The position numbers and the translations under genes were made by a program. Shown one piece after another: positions 1 through 5,977 of a stretch of 8,810 nt of DNA. The DNA is taken from the NCBI GenBank assembly GCA_017610525.1, contig JAFCBW010000038.1:1-8810 (forward strand), read 5' to 3'. Every line of letters begins with the position of its first letter. The first letter of the stretch is position 1. Source of the DNA: Candidatus Nanohalarchaeota archaeon (GTDB lineage Archaea; EX4484-52; B79-G9). The notes below the pieces were generated by a model, which was given only the letters and a program-made list of their open reading frames with translations, was not told where the DNA came from and did not search any database.

Positions 1-528
1 TTCCTTACTCACAGAATCAGCAACATCTTCCACAATATATGGTGTTTCATCCACCAGTGATTCCACACTGCCCGGCACAGTCTCAACAGCAGTTTCAATA
101 GTCTCTTCAAGACAGGACTTATCAATTGCCAAATCAACCCCATTAGAAGTAATATCATTTATTTTTACATTGAGAAATTCCAACTCTACTCCAAATACCA
201 AGGGAACATAAGTTCCTTTTACTAAGAAAACAGGGAACGTATTGCCTTCCATATACCCGTCCCTCTTCCATTTCAAGTACGCATACTCACCAAACATACT
301 GCTAATTTTGTATGCTTCAACATAACCGATAGTCTTTCCACTGGATTCAATATCAATCTTTTCATTGTAATTATAAAATTCCGCAAAAGTAAACGGCGAT
401 AAAGAGAGAATAAAAAACACAAAAAAGACAACAGCCAAAAACGAATACCCCACAGACGCGGAAAAAGCGCAAGGCACATAACCTCCAGAACTCTGCATTA
501 GCAAGGGACATCTACGCTCATCTCTCAA
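1..528 (-). CDS. Secreted or membrane-anchored protein of unknown function (3' end outside window)
   Basis: I do not recognise a family. The frame is open from a TAG near 571 to the left edge, so at least 176 residues are present and the C-terminus is missing. I chose the TTG at 528 because GGGTGAT (539-533) precedes it with a 4-base spacer, the same spacing as the hsp20 gene; the first ATG in frame is at 498 and a GTG is at 477. From TTG528 the protein has a basic N-terminus (MRDERR), a hydrophobic segment at residues 27-43 and a possible signal peptidase site after SPFTFA (residue 49). Residues 50-135 alternate polar and hydrophobic residues, suggesting beta structure; residues 140-176 are rich in Glu, Val and Ser. 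This points to an exported or N-terminally anchored envelope protein. The coding frame and hydrophobic segment are visible; the exact start is inferred. Confidence 0.6.
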   Translation of the reverse strand, partial: MRDERRCPLLMQSSGGYVPCAFSASVGYSFLAVVFFVFFILSLSPFTFAEFYNYNEKIDIESSGKTIGYVEAYKISSMFGEYAYLKWKRDGYMEGNTFPVFLVKGTYVPLVFGVELEFLNVKINDITSNGVDLAIDKSCLEETIETAVETVPGSVESLVDETPYIVEDVADSVSKE

Positions 529-532
529 ATAA

Positions 533-539
533 ATCACCC
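533..539 (-). promoter_or_regulatory. Ribosome binding site deciding a TTG start
   Basis: GGGTGAT on the minus strand lies 4 bases before the TTG at 528. The same core and spacing (GGTGAT, 4 bases) precede the hsp20 ATG. A separate GGAGGT at 486-481 is only 3 bases from the in-frame GTG at 477, which is too close to be a good site. Confidence 0.45.
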
Positions 540-572
540 GATAGATATATGCTCTAAATCCCTTAACAACTG

Positions 573-615
573 CCTATAAACAATACAAATAAATTCAAAA
601 CGCATATTTAAATAT
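573..615 (-). promoter_or_regulatory. Candidate archaeal promoter for the leftward gene
   Basis: Two TATA-like elements face left: TTTATAGG (580-573) and the perfect palindrome ATATTTAAATAT (604-615). The first would place the transcription start near 550, about 22 bases before the TTG at 528, keeping the GGGTGAT site in the leader. The palindrome reads the same on both strands, so it does not set direction by itself. The rest of the 529-700 gap holds no open frame I would support. Confidence 0.35.
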
Positions 616-630
616 CAGTATGCATCCAAG

Positions 631-668
631 AAACAAAAAACAGGAGATAATAGACAAAAATACTAAAA
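631..668 (-). terminator. Oligo-T termination region of the regulator gene
   Basis: Downstream of the regulator stop, the minus strand has a T5 run (660-656) and a T6 run (640-635) in T-rich context. Archaeal intrinsic termination generally needs only such T tracts without a hairpin. No strong stem is seen here. Confidence 0.4.
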
Positions 669-700
669 TGCAGATGCTCTACCTGCGCTCATTATCCTAA

Positions 701-1105
701 CTACCTTTCCCTCAACCCCATCTCATCATCAATCTCTTGCGCTATCTGCTTCATGCGCTTTATCGTCCGCTCCATATCAAGCTCAATCTCATTAAGCGTA
801 TCGCGCAAACTATGCGTACGCAATTCATAAGTAGTATGGTGCTTGACAACAACACCGGAACTCATATACCTCTTGATGTGATGCACCACCGTACCCCGCG
901 TAACACCAACCTTCCCTGCAATATCATCACTTGACAATCCTTCGTCTTCCTTTGCAGCCCTTAGCATGACCATAAGAATCTTTGTAGAAGTCCTGTCCGT
1001 GTCTCTGGGAGTGACGATACCAAGGCACTCACACATCCATTCGACATCAGTATCAAGCCCCTTTTCTCTTGGCTTCTTAATCTCTGCCAGTATAAAGCGC
1101 CTCAT
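701..1105 (-). CDS. Winged-helix transcriptional regulator, candidate heat-shock regulator
   Basis: A 134-residue DNA-binding protein. Numbered from the ATG at 1105, residues 42-52 form a first helix, LSSDDIAGKVGV (57-68) the second, TRGTVVHHIKRYMSSG (69-84) the recognition helix, and VVVKHHTTYELRT (85-97) a beta wing. A long charged helix at 99-130 probably dimerises. This resembles archaeal ArsR-like stress regulators such as Phr and HSR1 in fold and size, but I cannot show orthology. It is divergent from hsp20, which suggests it controls that gene and itself. An in-frame ATG at 1129 would add eight residues. I prefer 1105 because the TATA-like TTTTTAAA (1136-1129) abuts the upstream ATG and would start transcription near 1106, giving a leaderless mRNA. 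The HTH call is firm; the heat-shock role is inferred from position. Confidence 0.8.
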   Translation of the reverse strand: MRRFILAEIKKPREKGLDTDVEWMCECLGIVTPRDTDRTSTKILMVMLRAAKEDEGLSSDDIAGKVGVTRGTVVHHIKRYMSSGVVVKHHTTYELRTHSLRDTLNEIELDMERTIKRMKQIAQEIDDEMGLRER

Positions 1106-1128
1106 ACTCACATATATGGATGCAAACA

Positions 1129-1136
1129 TTTAAAAA
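1129..1136 (-). promoter_or_regulatory. TATA-like box of the regulator gene, possibly shared with hsp20
   Basis: The minus strand reads TTTTTAAA, centred about 27 bases upstream of the ATG at 1105, fitting a leaderless start. On the plus strand the same bases read TTTAAAAA and could start hsp20 transcription near 1158, giving a leader of about 42 bases that keeps the hsp20 ribosome binding site. One element might therefore serve both genes. Confidence 0.4.
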
Positions 1137-1154
1137 GATTACACAACATCTTAA

Positions 1155-1179
1155 TTTTGTTGATAACTTATAAACAAAA
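1155..1179. promoter_or_regulatory. Inverted repeat over the hsp20 promoter, candidate operator
   Basis: TTTTGTT (1155-1161) and AACAAAA (1173-1179) are a perfect 7-base inverted repeat separated by 11 bases. The repeat encloses a second TATA-like sequence, CTTATAAA (1167-1174), in the 94-base gap between the divergent regulator and hsp20. A dimeric winged-helix protein bound here could block the TATA box or transcription start. The repeat is seen directly; the operator role is inferred. The arms are AT-rich, so chance is possible. Confidence 0.45.
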
Positions 1180-1187
1180 CAAACATA

Positions 1188-1195
1188 GGGGTGAT
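1188..1195 (+). promoter_or_regulatory. Ribosome binding site of hsp20
   Basis: GGGGTGAT ends 4 bases before the ATG at 1200 and matches the complement of the 16S rRNA 3' end. If the TATA-like box at 1167-1174 were used, transcription would start near 1197 and exclude this site, so the element at 1129-1136 is the better promoter for a translated leader. Confidence 0.6.
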
Positions 1196-1199
1196 TTAG

Positions 1200-1664
1200 A
1201 TGAAAAGATATGACTTGTTTGACGAGATAAGAAGAATGCAAAGAGAAATGGACAGGCTATTCAGTGACTTTGGGAGTCCAGGCCGTTTTTTAGCCCTCCC
1301 GGACGCGAAAGGTGAAAAGGAACTTACGGGAGACATCGCACGTGAGCCACTCGCAGATGTCAAAGAAACAGACAAAGAAGTGATAACAAATCTTGACATA
1401 CCTGGGGTCAACAAAAAAGACATACAACTCAACATAACTGAGGACTCTCTTGAAGTGAAAGTAGAACAAAAACACGAGGCAAAAGAAGAAAAAGAAGGTT
1501 ATATAAAAATGGAACGCGGATACAGAAGCTACTACAGAAGTCTTCCATTCCCGAAAAGAGTGATACCCGATAAAGCAGAAGCAAAATACGAAAACGGCGT
1601 ACTTGAAGTAAAGGTACCAAAAGAACAGGAAACAAAAAAGAAAAAACTTATTGAAATAAAATAG
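1200..1664 (+). CDS. hsp20: Small heat-shock protein, Hsp20/alpha-crystallin family
   Basis: A 154-residue ATP-independent holdase that binds unfolding proteins as a large oligomer in the cytoplasm and passes them to the DnaK system. The N-terminal arm (1-47, starting MKRYDLFDEIRRM) is typical. The alpha-crystallin domain spans about residues 48-142, with LDIPGV (65-70), the loop region and strand around GYRSYYRSLPFP (107-118), and the conserved NGVLEVKVPK (132-141). The C-terminal tail holds the I-x-I oligomerisation motif as IEI (151-153). The length is normal for the family. It is preceded by a good ribosome binding site and a divergent regulator, and is followed after 129 bases by grpE, which has its own promoter-like sequence. 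It is probably heat-induced as a single gene or with partial readthrough. Confidence 0.96.
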   Translation: MKRYDLFDEIRRMQREMDRLFSDFGSPGRFLALPDAKGEKELTGDIAREPLADVKETDKEVITNLDIPGVNKKDIQLNITEDSLEVKVEQKHEAKEEKEGYIKMERGYRSYYRSLPFPKRVIPDKAEAKYENGVLEVKVPKEQETKKKKLIEIK

Positions 1665-1665
1665 T

Positions 1666-1697
1666 CAAAGCCATGACCTCCCAAATACATGGCTTTG
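1666..1697 (+). repeat. Perfect 10-bp stem-loop just after hsp20
   Basis: CAAAGCCATG (1666-1675) and CATGGCTTTG (1688-1697) pair perfectly around a 12-base loop, beginning two bases after the hsp20 stop codon. No T run follows, so this is not a classical intrinsic terminator. It may protect the hsp20 mRNA 3' end from exonucleases or mark a processing site. Confidence 0.6.
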
Positions 1698-1708
1698 TCA
1701 AACCCTAA

Positions 1709-1740
1709 AGCTGGGGGGTACAACCCTCCCCGGCTACCCC
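1709..1740 (+). repeat. GC-rich hairpin with a competing alternative fold
   Basis: AGCTGGGGGG (1709-1718) can pair with CTCCCCGGCT (1726-1735) as a 10-bp stem with two G-U pairs and a 7-base loop. Alternatively GGGGTA (1715-1720) pairs perfectly with TACCCC (1735-1740); the two folds exclude each other. This island is strikingly GC-rich for an AT-rich spacer. It lies upstream of the likely grpE transcription start, so it would act in hsp20 readthrough RNA or belong to a small RNA. I find no tRNA shape and no kink-turn motif. Confidence 0.45.
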
Positions 1741-1748
1741 ACACAAAA

Positions 1749-1776
1749 GGTTATAAAACTAACCAATAAAATGGTT
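1749..1776 (+). promoter_or_regulatory. grpE promoter with three phased half-sites
   Basis: TTATAAAA (1751-1758) is a good archaeal TATA box, predicting a start near 1781 and a leader of about 13 bases that keeps GGCGAT (1785-1790). Over and after it lie GGTT (1749-1752), AACC (1761-1764) and GGTT (1773-1776), alternating in direction at exact 12-base steps. They form two inverted repeats, GGTTA-N6-TAACC and AACCA-N6-TGGTT, that share the middle half-site. This suggests that the grpE-dnaK unit has its own regulated promoter. The bases are visible; regulator binding is inferred. Confidence 0.5.
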
Positions 1777-1793
1777 CCGTCAAAGGCGATATA

Positions 1794-2303
1794 ATGAACA
1801 AACCAGAACACAAACCAAAAAAAGAAGACACAGAACTAAAGACTCTGGAAAAAAAGCTCGAAAAACAAACACAGATAATCAACGACTACATAAACCACAT
1901 CAAGCGCTCACAAGCAGACTTCGAAAACTACAAAAAAAGAATAGAAAAAGACAGGGAATGTGCATCACAAAGAGAACTTGAAAAACTGGTCTCAAACCTC
2001 CTGCCGATAATCGACACCCTTGAGCGCGCACTTGCTGCATCAAAAAAGAACCACGACATAGGATCACTGGTATGCGGCATAGAAATGACACAAAAAAACC
2101 TGTGCAACATCCTCGAAAAAGAAGGCTTAAAAGAAATAGGCTGCATCGGCAAAGAATTCGACCCAAACATGCACGAGGCACTAATGACAATAGAATCAAA
2201 AGACCACAAAGACAACACAGTATGCGAAGAACTCGAAAAAGGATATACTTTCAAAAACAAACTGATACGGGCATCAAAAGTAAAAGTAGTAAAAAACGAA
2301 TAA
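1794..2303 (+). CDS. grpE: GrpE nucleotide exchange factor
   Basis: A 169-residue co-chaperone that releases ADP from DnaK and resets its client-binding cycle. Residues 1-60 are highly charged and form the long dimer helix, containing the family motif QADFENYKKR (40-49). The helical bundle follows (61-115, LPIIDTLERAL at 70-80). The C-terminal beta domain that contacts the DnaK ATPase domain carries GKEFDPNMHEAL (119-130) and GYTFKNKLIRASKVKV (150-165), matching the family signature. The length is slightly below that of Escherichia coli GrpE, as is common. It starts 129 bases after hsp20 behind its own promoter-like sequence and ends 26 bases before dnaK, so grpE and dnaK are very likely co-transcribed. 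The protein is of bacterial type. Confidence 0.96.
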   Translation: MNKPEHKPKKEDTELKTLEKKLEKQTQIINDYINHIKRSQADFENYKKRIEKDRECASQRELEKLVSNLLPIIDTLERALAASKKNHDIGSLVCGIEMTQKNLCNILEKEGLKEIGCIGKEFDPNMHEALMTIESKDHKDNTVCEELEKGYTFKNKLIRASKVKVVKNE

Positions 2304-2316
2304 TAACAAATACATA

Positions 2317-2322
2317 GAGGTG
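2317..2322 (+). promoter_or_regulatory. Ribosome binding site of dnaK
   Basis: GAGGTG lies 7 bases before the ATG at 2330. The 26-base grpE-dnaK gap has no TATA-like box, so dnaK probably depends on the grpE promoter while having its own translation signal. Confidence 0.6.
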
Positions 2323-2329
2323 TATTAAT

Positions 2330-4267
2330 ATGGCAAAAACAATAGGAATTGACTTGGGAACAACCAACTCATGCATGGCAGTAATGGAAGGCGGCAAGCC
2401 GACAGTCATCCCCAACGCAGAAGGCAACAGGACAACCCCATCAATAATCGCATTCACAAAAAAAGGAGAGCGCCTTGTAGGCCTCACCGCCAAGAGACAG
2501 GCAGTGACAAACCCTGAAAACACACTATTCTCAATCAAAAGGCTGATCGGCCGCAAATTTACAGACAAAGAAGTCCAGAAAGACATAAAGATCATGCCAT
2601 TCAAAATAACAGAAGCAAAAAACAAAGACGCATGGGTAACTGCATCAGGCAAAGACTACTCAGCCCCGGAAATATCTGCAATGACACTCCAGAAACTAAA
2701 AAGCGATGCAGAGGCGTATCTCAACGAAAAAGTAGAGAAAGCAGTAATCACAGTCCCTGCATACTTCAACGACTCCCAGAGACAGGCAACAAAAGATGCA
2801 GGAAAAATCGCAGGCCTCGAAGTCTTAAGAATAATCAACGAGCCCACAGCAGCAGCACTTGCATACGGCCTCGACAAAAAGAAAGACGAAAAAATCGCAG
2901 TATTCGACCTTGGCGGCGGAACATTCGACATATCCATACTTGAACTCGGTGACGGCGTCTTTGAAGTGAAATCAACAAACGGCGACACCCACCTCGGCGG
3001 CGACGACTTCGACCAGAAAATAATCCACTCCCTCGTAGAAGAATTCAAAAAACAGGAAGGAGTAGACCTGTCAAAAGACACGATGGTCCTCCAGCGCCTC
3101 AAAGAAGCAGCAGAAAAAGCAAAGATTGAGCTCTCAAGCGCGCAGGAAACAGAAATAAACCTTCCATTCATAACCTCCACAGACTCAGGACCAAAGCACT
3201 TCAACTACACACTGACAAGAGCAAAACTGGAACAACTAACAGAAGACCTTGTAGACAAAACAGTTGCACCATGCAAACAGGCTATGAAAGACGCAGGACT
3301 AAAGACATCAGACATAGACGAAGTAATACTAGTCGGCGGACAAACCAGGATGCCCGCAGTCCAGAAAGCAGTCCAGCTATTATTCGCAAAAGAACCAAAC
3401 AAAACCGTAAACCCTGACGAAGTAGTAGCCCTCGGCGCAGCCATCCAGTCAGGAGTCCTCTCAGGCGAAGTAAAAGACGTACTGCTACTCGACGTAACCC
3501 CTCTGTCACTCGGCATCGAAACCCTCGGAAGTGTCTTCACAAAACTCATTGAGAAAAACACAACCATACCAACCAAAAAATCACAGGTATTCTCAACAGC
3601 AGCAGACAGCCAGACCGCAGTGACAATCAATGTCCTGCAGGGAGAACGCGCAATGGCTGCTGACAACCACCCATTGGGCAGGTTCGACCTAGTAGGAATC
3701 CCACCTGCACCAAGAGGCATACCGCAAATTGAAGTTACATTCGACATAGACGCAAACGGCATAATCCACGTCTCAGCAAAAGACCAGGGAACAGGCAAAG
3801 AACAGAAAATATCAATCAAGCCCGCATCAGGCCTCTCCGAAGAAGACATCAAAAAAATGGAAGAAGAATCAAAAAAACACGCAGAAGAAGACAAAAATAA
3901 AAAAGAATCCATAGATGTAAGAAACCAGGCAGAAAGCATAGTCTACACAGCAGAAAAAACCCTCAAAGAGCACGGCGACAAAGTAGACAAAGGCACGCAG
4001 GAAAAGATTAAAAAAGGCACAGATACCCTGAAAGAGACACTGAAAGACGAAAAGGCAGACCCTGAAACAATCAAGAAGAACATAGAAGAGCTGAATGCCA
4101 CAATCTACGAACTGACCACGAAGATGTACGAGGACGCGCAAAAGCAGGCAGAAAAAGATCAGGAAAAGCCTGAAACCGAAAAGAAAAAAGGCGAAGAAGA
4201 AGTGGTCGACGCAGACTACAAAGTAGAAGATGAAGATAAGGATAAAGACAAAGGCGAAAAGAAATAG
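2330..4267 (+). CDS. dnaK: Hsp70 chaperone DnaK, bacterial type
   Basis: A complete 645-residue ATP-driven foldase. The ATPase domain (about 1-382) has IGIDLGTTNS (5-14), the phosphate loop DLGGGTFDIS (193-202) with Thr198 equivalent to the E. coli autophosphorylation site, and LVGGQTR (334-340). The interdomain linker is DVLLLDVTP (383-391). The substrate domain (about 392-505) and helical lid (506-610) follow, and the tail ends with EEEVVDADYKVEDED, close to the bacterial DnaK terminus. Residues about 76-99, with KIMPFKI, are the N-terminal-quadrant insert found in Gram-negative-type Hsp70s and absent from Bacillus DnaK and the classical archaeal DnaKs. Codons favour GAC, AAC, CTC and TTC, as expected for high expression. 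It works with GrpE upstream and DnaJ downstream. The function is not in doubt; the lineage of transfer is inferred. Confidence 0.99.
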   Translation: MAKTIGIDLGTTNSCMAVMEGGKPTVIPNAEGNRTTPSIIAFTKKGERLVGLTAKRQAVTNPENTLFSIKRLIGRKFTDKEVQKDIKIMPFKITEAKNKDAWVTASGKDYSAPEISAMTLQKLKSDAEAYLNEKVEKAVITVPAYFNDSQRQATKDAGKIAGLEVLRIINEPTAAALAYGLDKKKDEKIAVFDLGGGTFDISILELGDGVFEVKSTNGDTHLGGDDFDQKIIHSLVEEFKKQEGVDLSKDTMVLQRLKEAAEKAKIELSSAQETEINLPFITSTDSGPKHFNYTLTRAKLEQLTEDLVDKTVAPCKQAMKDAGLKTSDIDEVILVGGQTRMPAVQKAVQLLFAKEPNKTVNPDEVVALGAAIQSGVLSGEVKDVLLLDVTPLSLGIETLGSVFTKLIEKNTTIPTKKSQVFSTAADSQTAVTINVLQGERAMAADNHPLGRFDLVGIPPAPRGIPQIEVTFDIDANGIIHVSAKDQGTGKEQKISIKPASGLSEEDIKKMEEESKKHAEEDKNKKESIDVRNQAESIVYTAEKTLKEHGDKVDKGTQEKIKKGTDTLKETLKDEKADPETIKKNIEELNATIYELTTKMYEDAQKQAEKDQEKPETEKKKGEEEVVDADYKVEDEDKDKDKGEKK

Positions 4268-4333
4268 AGAACCACACAACATCTACAGTGTATTAGAGCC
4301 ACACAGAAATGAAACAGGATAGAACATCCCATC

Positions 4334-4340
4334 CATAAAA
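4334..4340 (+). promoter_or_regulatory. Possible TATA box for the membrane-protein gene
   Basis: CATAAAA is centred about 26 bases upstream of the ATG at 4363, which would give a leaderless transcript. There is no convincing ribosome binding site before this ATG, in line with that reading. The match is weak and the 95-base spacer holds no other signal I can support. Confidence 0.25.
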
Positions 4341-4362
4341 CACAACACAGAAGTCACAAGAG

Positions 4363-4740
4363 ATGAAAGATTACTTAGGTAAAATCTCAACAATATTTGC
4401 GGTATTCACAGTAATTATCACTCTATACTTCCAACCTGAAAAAGAAACAAATTTAGAAAGCATACTCTTTTTTGGAATAATCATTGTAGTTATCTTGTTC
4501 TATTTCATCTATATATACAGTAAAGACAAATTAAATGAAATAGACAAAAACACAGAAAAAATAGTAAAACTGGAAGATAAAGTTAATTATATGAAGCAAA
4601 TATATGAATTAGATAAGAGGGTGAGTTTATTGGAGAAACAAAAGAAAAGAAAAGCACATATTGACCCACGCATCGTATTCATAATAGTTTTGGCAATTCT
4701 GTTATACCTATACCTCAAATCATTAGGCGTAATTAGCTAA
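4363..4740 (+). CDS. Small three-helix membrane protein of unknown function between dnaK and dnaJ
   Basis: I do not recognise a family. The 125-residue product has three hydrophobic segments (about 7-23, 33-52 and 103-119). Between the second and third is a Lys/Glu-rich helix (53-95) with hydrophobic positions spaced as in a coiled coil (IVKLEDKVNYMKQIYELDKR within 67-86). The basic cluster KQKKRK (92-97) suggests this loop is cytoplasmic, giving an N-in, C-out topology. The gene interrupts the dnaK-dnaJ order. Its codons (TTA, ATA, GAT, AAT, TAT) are more AT-rich than those of dnaK and dnaJ, suggesting low expression or later insertion. It might tether something to the membrane through the coiled coil, but nothing in the sequence shows a chaperone role. 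The frame is convincingly coding because of its regular membrane and helix pattern. Confidence 0.75.
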   Translation: MKDYLGKISTIFAVFTVIITLYFQPEKETNLESILFFGIIIVVILFYFIYIYSKDKLNEIDKNTEKIVKLEDKVNYMKQIYELDKRVSLLEKQKKRKAHIDPRIVFIIVLAILLYLYLKSLGVIS

Positions 4741-4796
4741 AGAACAAACACATAGTTCTACCACCAGAAGCGCAAATACAAAAACCTGTGAAATAA

Positions 4797-5951
4797 ATGA
4801 CAAAAAAAGACTACTATAATATCCTTGGCGTAGACAAAAACGCATCACCAGAGGAAATAAAACGCGCCTACCGAAAACTTGCACGAAAATACCACCCCGA
4901 CGTCAATCAGGACGACAAGGGAGCAGAGGCAAAGTTCAAAGAACTCAACGCAGCATTTGAAGTACTCGGCAACCAGCAAAAAAAAGCCCAATACGACCAG
5001 TTCGGCCACGCCGCATTCCAGCAGGGATCAGGAGGTGGTGGCGGCGGCTTCCGCGGCTTCAGAGGTGGCGGCGGCTTCTCATCATTTGAAGATATCTTCA
5101 GCGGCAGCGGCTTTGACGACATATTCAGCGCATTCTCAGGCATGAGAGGCGAAGAGACACGAAGACGCTCCGCACCCGGCGCAGACCTCAGGTACGACAC
5201 CACAATCACCCTTGAAGAAGCATACACAGGCATTACCCAAAAGATACAAGTCCCCCGCTTCGAAAAATGCATCGCATGCAAAGGCACAGGCGCAAAAAGC
5301 GGCACAGCCAAAAAAACATGCGACAAATGCAATGGCAGCGGTCAGGTCAGGCAAGTGAGGCGCTCATTTTTGGGACAAATAGTCACAGTCGGCATATGCG
5401 ACAAATGCAGGGGCAAAGGCACAATAATAGAAACCCCATGCCCTGAATGCAACGGAAACGGCAGGGTCAAAAAAACAAGGACAATCGACATAAAAATACC
5501 CCCTGGAGTAGACAATGACTCACACCTGAGAATGGCAGGCGAAGGTGAAGCAGGCATGAACGGCGCTTCAAGCGGAGACCTATACATTGTAATCCATATC
5601 AAACCACACGACATATTCGAGCGCTACGAAAACGACCTCTACTGCAAAACCACAATTGGAATTGCACAGGCAATACTCGGCAACGAAATAGAAATACCGA
5701 CAATTAAAGGAAAAGCAAAACTGAAAATCCCTACAGGAACGCAGAGCCATACAGTATTTAAACTGCGTGGTCAGGGAATGCCGGATGTTCATGGCAGGAG
5801 CAAAGGAAACCAGTTTGTAAAAGTCGTTGTAGAAATACCCAGGACACTGACAAAAAAACAAAGGCAGCTTATGGAAGAATACGCAGTGGAATCAAAACAA
5901 AAAGCTACTGTCGGCAAAGGTTTCTTCGACAAGATGAAAGAGTATTTTTGA
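4797..5951 (+). CDS. dnaJ: Type I (class A) Hsp40 co-chaperone DnaJ
   Basis: A complete 384-residue co-chaperone that delivers unfolded clients to DnaK and stimulates its ATPase. The J domain (1-70) carries the essential HPD at 33-35. A Gly/Phe-rich linker (75-117) contains FEDIFSGSGFDDIF (97-110). The C-terminal region begins near 128 and is interrupted by the zinc domain with four CxxCxGxG repeats: CIACKGTG (158-165), CDKCNGSG (175-182), CDKCRGKG (201-208) and CPECNGNG (215-222), so all eight zinc ligands are present. The second C-terminal beta domain and dimer segment follow (about 225-384), with LRGQGMPD (323-330). GTGA (4788-4791), 5 bases before the ATG, is a weak ribosome binding site. 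It is of bacterial type like its partner DnaK. The 56-base upstream gap has no clear TATA box. Confidence 0.98.
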   Translation: MTKKDYYNILGVDKNASPEEIKRAYRKLARKYHPDVNQDDKGAEAKFKELNAAFEVLGNQQKKAQYDQFGHAAFQQGSGGGGGGFRGFRGGGGFSSFEDIFSGSGFDDIFSAFSGMRGEETRRRSAPGADLRYDTTITLEEAYTGITQKIQVPRFEKCIACKGTGAKSGTAKKTCDKCNGSGQVRQVRRSFLGQIVTVGICDKCRGKGTIIETPCPECNGNGRVKKTRTIDIKIPPGVDNDSHLRMAGEGEAGMNGASSGDLYIVIHIKPHDIFERYENDLYCKTTIGIAQAILGNEIEIPTIKGKAKLKIPTGTQSHTVFKLRGQGMPDVHGRSKGNQFVKVVVEIPRTLTKKQRQLMEEYAVESKQKATVGKGFFDKMKEYF

Positions 5952-5974
5952 GTCTATACCTTATTCTATATTTT
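5945..5974 (+). terminator. T-rich terminator region after dnaJ
   Basis: A T5 run overlaps the dnaJ stop (5945-5949), and a T-rich stretch ending in TTTT (5961-5974) follows in the 26-base gap before the convergent gene. This suits archaeal T-tract termination of the rightward unit. The minus strand of the same gap is A-rich, so the convergent gene has no such signal here. Confidence 0.35.
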
Positions 5975-5977
5975 AAT

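Noticed and set aside
273..479. Open frame of 68 codons on the minus strand with an ATG after GGAGGT
   Set aside because: It is out of phase with the longer frame covering 1-528, which shows a signal-peptide-like segment and protein-like composition. GGAGGT is only one base from this ATG.
1130..1199. A CIRCE element or HrcA control of the chaperone genes
   Set aside because: No TTAGCACTC/GAGTGCTAA repeat is present in this spacer or before grpE, and no HrcA-like protein is in the window.
1666..1697. Bacterial-type intrinsic terminator after hsp20
   Set aside because: The stem is strong, but no T run follows it and the next bases are mixed.
1896..4282. Minus-strand frames opposite grpE and dnaK
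   Set aside because: They are Phe/Leu/Ser-rich shadows of the Lys/Glu-rich chaperone genes, with no independent support.
4741..4759. AGAAC-N9-GTTCT inverted repeat before dnaJ as an operator
   Set aside because: The 5-base arms are short, abut the previous stop codon, and match no promoter position or other repeat in the window.
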